A program made the position numbers and the translations under genes. Below the pieces are notes generated by a model, which was not told the origin of the DNA, searched no databases, and saw only the letters and a program-made list of their open reading frames with translations. This document shows positions 57,070 through 64,000 of a stretch of 64,000 nt of DNA, piece by piece. Positions within the stretch are counted from its first letter, which is position 1. Each line of letters opens with the position of its first letter. The DNA is from Clarkia xantiana subsp. parviflora. Taxonomy: Eukaryota > Streptophyta > Magnoliopsida > Myrtales > Onagraceae. The stretch spans positions 6,563,503 through 6,627,502 of the forward strand of contig JAPTYO010000018.1 in assembly GCA_036873135.1 (NCBI GenBank). Direction: 5' to 3'.

Positions 57070-59048
57070 TTAAACCCTACGCAGTCCCAGCATTCTATCA
57101 TGCTTTTCAAAAATATCCCTGCGTAAAGGTTTGGTTCATGGATCCGCCGTCATACTCTCAGTGGACAAGTATTCCAATGTGATTAATTGTCCTCAACCAT
57201 AATCTTAGCATAATTGTATTTTATATCAATGTGTTTCGTTCTGTTATGGTAATTAGGATTCTTAACTGCCGCAATTGCTCCTTGACTGTCAGAGTATACC
57301 TTTACAGGCTTACTCTCATCCTCGACGGCGATCCGACTTCTTTATGAGTGTTCTTGGAGAAGGCCAAGAATTCGGATTCCATCGTAGACAGCGCGACACA
57401 GGATAGCTTCTTGCTCATCCATGAAATGGCGGCATTAGGAAGGAGAAATACTCCTCCTGAGGTGGACTTACGATCATCCATATCGCCACCGTGGTCGACG
57501 TCACTGAATCCTGTCAATTCTAGTTTTCCAACCTCATAGCACAGTTCGTAGTCGGCAGTGCCTTTCAGGTATCGAATAATTCATTTCACGGCTTTTAGAT
57601 GCTGATGTCCGAGGTTTGATTGGAATCGTGTTACTAGGCCCACAACGTAACAGATGTCTGGACGAGTGCATTGCATGGCATACATAAAGCTGCCAATCAT
57701 ACTAAGGTATTATGTAATTTTCATATGTTCACGCTCTGCCAGGTTTTTCGGGCTGTCACGTTTCGACAACGCGCACCCAAACACAACCGGCGTATCCACG
57801 GATTTGCCATTTTATAATCTAAACATTTTCAACAGTTTGTTGATATAGGATTCTTCAGAGAGACATAGCTTTCGATCAGCCCGATCCCTAGAAATCTTAA
57901 TGCCTAGGATGTACGTAGCTTCTCCCATGTCCTTCATCTCGAATAAAGATGCCATCCAGAACTTTGATTCGTTCATGTGACTCAAATCGTTTGCGGAAAT
58001 CAATATTTCATCCATGTATAATGTCAGGATGACGTACTTCGACTCACAGGTTTTAGTGTACACGCATGGATCCTCTTCACGGGTCTGTTTCCAATAACCT
58101 GAGGTACCATTGCCGAGACGATTGTTTAAGACCGTAAATCGATCTTTGGAGTTTACAAACTTTACGTTTATTACCAAGAGTAATGAAACCCGGTTGCTCC
58201 ATATAGATCTCTTCTTCCAGGTTTCCGTGGAGTGCGGTCTTAACCTCCATTTGGTGCAGCTCTAAATCGGGGATTGCAACCAAAGCTAAAATGGCCCGGA
58301 CTGTGGTGTAACGCACAGTCGGTGAGTATGTTTCATCAAGGTCCACTACGCAAAGTTGGGTATATCCTTTCGCAACGAGTCGAGCTTTGTACCGCTCGAT
58401 GGCTCCATCAGCACTGAGTTTCGGTTTTGGAACCCACTTTGCCCCTATTGCTCTGCGAATAGCAGGAATATTAACTAAAGACCACCCCGAATTAGATTTC
58501 ATAGAGGCGAAATCATCCTCCATTGATTTCCACCATTCTCTTGATTGAGGTCCATCCACAGCTTGCTTAACCGTTATTGGTTCATCAACCGAACTCAAAG
58601 TGAATAATTCACCTCTTTCGATGGGATAATTCTTAGGAGAAGTCTGATGCCTTTGACTACGTCTAGGATCGTTATTCCCATCTTGAAATTGAACAACGCT
58701 CCCACTAGGAATAACGCTCTTTATCGGTGCAATACTTCTACTGGGAACAAGAGCGTTGCTTGAACCTTCACCAACAACTTTTCTTGGACGACCTCTTGGT
58801 CTCAGGATTCCACCTCCGAGATGAATTCCACGGTCACTAAGACCATAAACCAAGTTGGTAGTACCAGTCCCACTGTTACCAGTAGGTAGTTGAGGTATTA
58901 TTGGATTTTCATCCATCGGTTTAGGAATGTGATTATCAAGTTCGACTTTATTCGCACCTGCAGCAACAGTGATCTGAGTGGTTGGATTGGCTCCTCCCAC
59001 TGGAATTATAATGAAAAAGTCTCCATTCTCATTTACCATGTCGTTCAC
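57070..59048 (-). pseudogene. Copia remnant E2, RT and RNase H
   Basis: The minus strand reads a Pro/Gly-rich hinge (GGGILRPRGRPRK), RT (EWWKSMEDDF, KARLVAKGYTQ, GLKQSSRQW), a frameshift near 58080, YMDEILISAND where YVDD is usual, then RNase H (YAMQCTRPDI, DVDHGGDMDDRKSTSG, MESEFLA, NRTKHIDIKY, a stop inside the TKPL motif, and a terminal TAA at 57070-57072). Several further stops and shifts lie between 57300 and 57810. It is related to R only distantly. Non-functional. Confidence 0.88.
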
Positions 59049-60289
59049 TTGCGTTGCTGCCTCAAATCTCCCACTCTAAGTAAGTAGGACCTGAACATCA
59101 TCATTGTGCTCTAGTTCAATTAGGACTTCGTTCTTTTTTATGTTTCAAAGCAATGGAAAATTTGTCCTCAAGGAATGTAACGTCTCATGTTCGACCACGC
59201 TACCAATCTCCCGAGCTACCACACACATGCATGCTGTAGACTTACATTTTAGTACTCTAGGTTCAAACTTTGCTTTCGCAGTTGTTGGTACAATGTGTGT
59301 TTGTTTTGCAGCCAAAATGTCGCATTTTGGCAAGATCTGTCTCATTACCATTTAATAGCTCACGTGGCGTTGTGATAACCGATATTTTAGGAACAAAGCT
59401 CTACATGAGTGAAAGTTAACATCACATCATCCTTGAAGGTGATCGGAAGTTGAACTAAATACTCATGTTCCATACTATGTCCTAGAAGTGTATATTTTGA
59501 AATAATGTTCCGCCAATCTTTATCGTTTGTCAGACGTATCCTTTTTCATTGCATACTCAATATCAGAGGTTTCGTGCACCCTTTAATTGTGCATTAGGTT
59601 TTCACCTTGTGCAACTATTGATTCTTTACGAGATCGTGCTAGCTTTTGAAGCATACTTCTTTTCGGTTTATGAGGAATCAATGAGTAAAACCCGAAATGG
59701 GTCTCAAATGTATGTGAAAATTTATATCAAGCATTAAATCAGGAACACACTTCGTATTAAATTTGCACTTTGAATTGATGTGTTCCATCTATCGATGAAC
59801 TATGCGCGTGAAGCGCGTATCACCATATTTTACCCATGGTGAAATCGTTTCGTTTCTAAAATTTAGTTTAATCGGTTTCTCACATGTTCATCATTACAAT
59901 TTTATTTATTTCATGGAGTACTAAAAAATAAGGACTTATATCTATCGCACTCAGAATAGTAGTGTGTTGAACAGTAACTATAGGATAAAGCGGCTCGAGG
60001 TGATTGATTATAGGAATAATTGATGCTTCAAGCATTCTTACATGTCCAAAATAAAAGGTTCCTGCTTTCGGCGAAGAAACCTAAATCCAAGAGTATTCAT
60101 AACTGAAAGGAAAAATAGGAAAGTTCAAGCAAGAAATGGCGGTTTCTATATCCAATCCTTATTTATTCTGGTGCATCCTCTTCTCTGTTCTGTAATTCAA
60201 AAAGAGGAAATTGAATTACTCACGAGAAAGTATGAATTTGACGAGAATCTATGACTTTCATCATTAATTCTCGGAACGTACCTTAGGAG
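59049..60289 (-). other. E2 middle, protease/integrase region missing
   Basis: Between the gag end and the RT hinge a copia element should have some 2 kb of protease and integrase. Only 1.2 kb is present and I recognise no DSGA, DLWG or DNG motif on either strand. The small ORFs at plus 59104-59355 / minus 59145-59351 and plus 59549-59737 are unassigned. Deletion plus unrelated insertion is likely. Confidence 0.55.
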
Positions 60290-61137
60290 GATTGGTAGAG
60301 GCAGCAGCCAGGTGGCTTTTTTCACACCTCACCTGAAACACGTTCGAGATTCCTCTCTACGTGTGCGCTTTTTCTGCGTGTTCTTACCACCAGATTTCTT
60401 GGGTTTAAACTTTCTTTGTGTGTTTGGACCAAGCGATTTGTTAGCCTTCTTTTGAAGGTCTTTACCTTTTCACTTGCGCTTTCCCTTTTGCACAACTGGG
60501 GAGGATGACGCAAAATACATCTCAGCTCTAGGATTTTCAGCCTTGAGTCGATCCTCTTCCAGCTCGAGATGAGCACGCACCTTCTCGAGGATATCAAGAT
60601 AGGTGGCATGGGTAAGGTTCATTTTCATGTTGTTCCAAGATTCTGGTAATGAGCGGATGACGCACTGGACTTTCTGTTCCTCAGACAGGGTTTCTCATGG
60701 CTCCTTGAGTTCAGCAAGCATGTTAGACTTTTGTCTAATGTGCTCATGCATCGTATGCTTAGCATTCATCTTATATGAGTGTAAAGCGATGTTTAACGAT
60801 TGCTTATGGACTGTGGTGTAAGCACCAAAACCTGCTTTGAGACCGTCCCACAAGTCCTTAGCAACTCAAGGTTATCAAACTCATAGAGTATGTCATCCTC
60901 CATCATCGACATCAAGGTGGAACGAATTTCCAGATCCTTACCATTCCATTCGTCATGGAATGCTTTCTGTTCATCCGTGAGGTGTCCCTCTGGCCTAACA
61001 TGCTTTGTGGTTAAGTGGTCCAAACCTTTCAATTCAGTAATTACCATCTTTGATCGCTTATTCCAGATTTTATAGTTCTTACCATTCAATCTCACCCCTT
61101 TGTTCAATTGGGAGATAACATTGCTAATCGCAGCCAT
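60290..61137 (-). pseudogene. Copia remnant E2, gag
   Basis: It starts at ATG 61137 (MAAISNVISQLNKGVRLNG, then NYKIWNKRSKMVITELKG), a copia gag N-terminus of the UBN2 type. With a frameshift near 60865 it continues DLWDGLKAGF, YKMNAKHTMHEHIRQK, a stop near 60698, SLPESWNNMKMNL, YLDILEKVRAHLELEE, then a Lys/Arg-rich tail with another stop. No CCHC knuckle is left. The product would be the capsid of a retrotransposon; here it is decayed. Confidence 0.85.
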
Positions 61138-61489
61138 TGAAACTAACACATTGACAGTCATGCATAAGCAGGGAGACAATAACATTTTGAAAGAAAATTG
61201 CATACATCAGATATCTATGAGACAGAAGGCGACAAATAATGATTCCTCAGACATCTAACCCAACCGACCGACAGTAAACCGAGGGAAGGGGGGTCGTGAA
61301 AGAGTTCACATTACCGACGTCTTCATTTTAATAGATCAGTCTTTAAAACGGTTTAATCGCTTTCACCGGAACTGGAGGTTTTTAAAACTTTTCGAGTATT
61401 TCAAGTTTGCACATACAATTCTAATACACAAGTAAATCATCTTGCGTAGGTCACATCAACGAAACAAACCACTCAACATGCATACGCGC

Positions 61490-62157
61490 TGTTAGATATC
61501 TGTCCAATTCGGGTTCGTGTTTACATTTCGGGCCTCGCAAAATACTCCAAAACCCGTAAAAGAACTCTTCCGAGGACACCCAAGTCCAAAAACTGTCCGG
61601 AATACGCGCAGTACCCGGACCGGGGGACTTCCGGATTACCACAAGGCAATCCGGACCCGGCCCGGAATGCTAAACAATCCGGAGGTCCGAATTACCGACG
61701 TTCTCCGCGCTCATCCCGATTATTGTGCCAATTGCGAGAAGTCGGTGCACGCATAGTCCACCTTGATGACGGTATACGTTTTCCTTCATACCGACATCAA
61801 GCCGTTCAAAACTGGGCATGATCCTTAGGTTCCCTATAAATAGGGGCCTAGGTCTCTCATTTTAGACAACTCCCTCATTTTGGACTCTGGATGCTCTGAC
61901 TTCTCTCTAAAAGGCTTTCTCTCTCTAGAAATTCTGACTTGAGCGTCGGAGAGGGCCCAACCAGCATTCCCCCCTCTCCCACACTGGTTACTGCCCCTCG
62001 TGCAGGATCCGAAGTTCGAGAGTTCAAGGTCGAGAACTTGAAGATTAGTTTTAGGATTGTGTTTCAAGGATCCCGGCGTACCCGTCCATGTACACACATC
62101 CCAAGCGCGTTCGTGAAAAAGAAGCCCGAAGCTACCCAAGTGGAAGCAGACTTAACA
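61490..62157 (+). repeat. Probable solo LTR in the E2 leader
   Basis: A 668-bp block absent from the matching place in the E1 leader (near 54150). It starts TGTTAGATATC and ends GACTTAACA, giving perfect TGTTA/TAACA ends. It has CTATAAATAG (about 61837), then GAGCGTCGGAGAGGG and CTCGTGCAGGATCC, the same order of R/U5 landmarks as the gypsy LTRs in this window. The flanks are CGCGC and CGCAT, so the target duplication is imperfect. No primer site or coding sequence adjoins, so I read it as a solo gypsy LTR. Confidence 0.65.
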
Positions 62158-63748
62158 CGCATCATGCGTCTAATGTTCCAAGGAACTCATGCTAGCATAT
62201 ATAATTCTACTTCTTTAGTAAATTATCATATACTTGTACATCTTCCACATTCATGGATACGCATCATACGTGATCACACCTTAATAAACATGCATATTTG
62301 GCGACTGATTTTCGGTTTTAAAACATTTGGGGCTGACTTGTAATTCATGCTATCAATCAGACGTGCGTACTTCTAGACTTGAATCCTAGGTATTTACAAC
62401 CATCACAGCATGTCTATCCTAGTGAGCAACTCATTAATTGAAATCGAGGGCTCTGCTCACAACATGTATTATCCAGCTAGCTTGACATTGTCAAAATGAC
62501 AGTTCTAATAATCCAATAATATCAATTAAATAACAATTGCAATTCAGCCCTCTAAATGACTCAGTCCCAAAATCATGCATTTTTGAGATCCATATCCATA
62601 ATCGAAACTACGCATCAGGTATAAACCTGTAAGCACTGTGTAGGTAATTTTAAAGTTCGAAAAAAAATTGGATTTTAAAATTTGATCATCCTATTTTATA
62701 TTGACATGGTTCAATCCAGTCAAATTCTGTTCGGTTCGGTTCATAAGGTCTGGTTCGGTCGGACCGGTCCGGTTTAAAATAGGAATTCAGTTTAGTTCTT
62801 CACTCAAACCAAGTCAGTTCGACCCATCTTAGTTTCCCCGGTCCGACCCGGCCCGTAGGGGTTGGACCGATTGAGAAAACTCGTTTTAGTTGACCCGCAC
62901 CGTTTAGGACCCGATCCAGTTCGGCCCGGTCGGGTTCCCTTGGTCTTCCGGGTTTGTTGACCCAACCCGGTTGTGCAAAATTGGACTGGCCCATTACCCT
63001 ATAGGGTTCGGCCGAATTAGTTACTTGTTAGCTAAGTGGGGTTTTAAAATCCACAAAAAACTTAACTTAGCCTCCAAGTAATAATAATTATATATATAGT
63101 TTCCAATTTTTACACACACACACATATATATATATATATTGTCAATATTCTATATATAGAGATATAAATCAATCAACAATATATACACACACACATATAT
63201 ATATATATTGTCAAGATTCTATATTTAGAGATATAAATCTATCAACAATATATATATATATATTCTCAATCTTTAGGAAACTAATATCTATCAATATTGA
63301 CAATATTAACTATATTCCTAATATTGTGCTAAATATATTGATTATTTCTATCCACAATTATTTTGTGAATCTAGCCCTAATTTTGACATAATCTCTTAGG
63401 TATAATTTTCGGCCGAAATATATACTTAAAATTTTTTGAAAAAAATTCGTTCACTTTAGGGATACTTGTGGACTAAGAAATTAAAATTTTCACCTTGAAC
63501 ACCTTAATTGGCTCGGCCAAAAAAACACCAAGATTAGGGGTAGTGGTCAAGTTTCAAGATCAATAATCCAAAGTTTTATTTTGATAAAAGTTATGGTTTT
63601 CTTGAAGATCATGAACATCAAATTTTAGTATGAACATCATGAAAATTTCGGCAATATCGAAAATTTAAAAAACTCAATTTTAAAATTTTCGGCCGACTAT
63701 TTTGAACTCAAGAATGCCAATTTTATCAAAATTATCAACTCCTAACAC
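62158..63748 (-). other. 5' leader of copia remnant E2
   Basis: ORF-free, AT-rich sequence homologous to the E1 leader, with a GGTTCGGTT/GACCGGTCC-rich stretch (62710-62960) and CA/TA microsatellites. No gene recognised; the 64-codon minus ORF at 62800-62994 comes from the low-complexity part. Confidence 0.65.
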
Positions 63749-63762
63749 AGGCTCTGATACCA
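63749..63762 (-). other. Primer binding site of E2 (initiator Met tRNA)
   Basis: Minus strand TGGTATCAGAGCCT, one base from the LTR. Confidence 0.88.
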
Positions 63763-63763
63763 C

Positions 63764-64000
63764 TGTAGGATTACGGGGTTAAATACTACGGAAACAAACC
63801 CTATATACGTGCATGGTAACTAATACGCATCGGAAGATACTGCACATACCTATAATGTTTCATGTAGTCCCAGGATCACTGAGGGGAGTTATCGATCCGT
63901 CGGACGGTTCCCGTAGAGGTTCTTGTTAAGGAAGCCCTACGCGGATTATGCTCCACGGCAAAGTCTCTGTCGATTCTTCAGCGGGATGGATCACCGGAGT
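63764..64000 (-). repeat. 5' LTR of E2, cut by the window edge
   Basis: It begins TGTAGGATTACGG (plus strand) and is related to 55887-56130 at roughly 70% by eye. The outer end is outside the window. Confidence 0.8.

Overview
The window is plant repeat DNA from end to end. I find no host gene, rRNA, tRNA or bacterial-type feature. The coding content is plant LTR-retrotransposon protein: Ty3/gypsy elements of the Tat type (a second, archaeal-type RNase H after the first, and an antisense gene beyond pol) and Ty1/copia elements. This suggests a flowering plant with a large, repeat-rich genome; the species cannot be told from the sequence.

The layout is a set of insertions inside insertions. 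Letters are mine. E (copia, minus strand, decayed; 53433-64000) is the oldest visible layer. P (gypsy, minus) is inserted in E; its 5' LTR ends at 53432 and its 3' end lies beyond the left edge. O (gypsy, plus; 1-5048 and 26891-30599) sits in P's antisense gene. A (gypsy, minus; 5049-26890, TSD CTCGC) sits in O's antisense gene. B (gypsy, plus; 13841-24692, TSD CTCCC) sits in A's gag. Separately, Q (35893-50146, minus, TSD GCGAT) sits in P's pol, and R (copia, plus; 36006-41409, TSD CTTCC) sits in Q's 3' LTR. Every complete element (A, B, Q, R) has a perfect 5-bp target duplication, so the nesting order is firm. LTR differences counted by eye fit this order: about 18/716 in A, about 15/693 plus a 4-bp indel in B, about 4 plus length changes in Q, and 0/196 in R.

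P, O, A and B are one family with one plan: LTR, primer site, gag with an Arg/Ser tract, protease-RT-RNase H-archaeal RNase H-integrase, a tandem-repeat 3' stretch, then a convergent four-exon antisense gene (aORF) with its own TATA box, a polypurine tract, and the 3' LTR. All four gag-pol copies carry stops or frameshifts. B is the least damaged, but its protease Asp is Asn. Q has the same primer site and similar LTR ends but a non-coding or decayed interior, so it must have moved in trans. R is an apparently intact copia element with one 1486-codon ORF and identical LTRs.

Region by region: 1-5048 O pol, repeats and aORF end; 5049-13840 A (3' LTR, aORF, repeats, pol); 13841-24692 B; 24693-26890 A gag and 5' LTR; 26896-30599 O aORF and 3' LTR; 30600-35892 P aORF, repeats and pol; 35893-36005 Q LTR; 36006-41409 R; 41415-50146 rest of Q; 50152-53432 P gag-pol start and 5' LTR; 53433-64000 tandem copia remnants with shared or neighbouring LTRs and one probable solo LTR.
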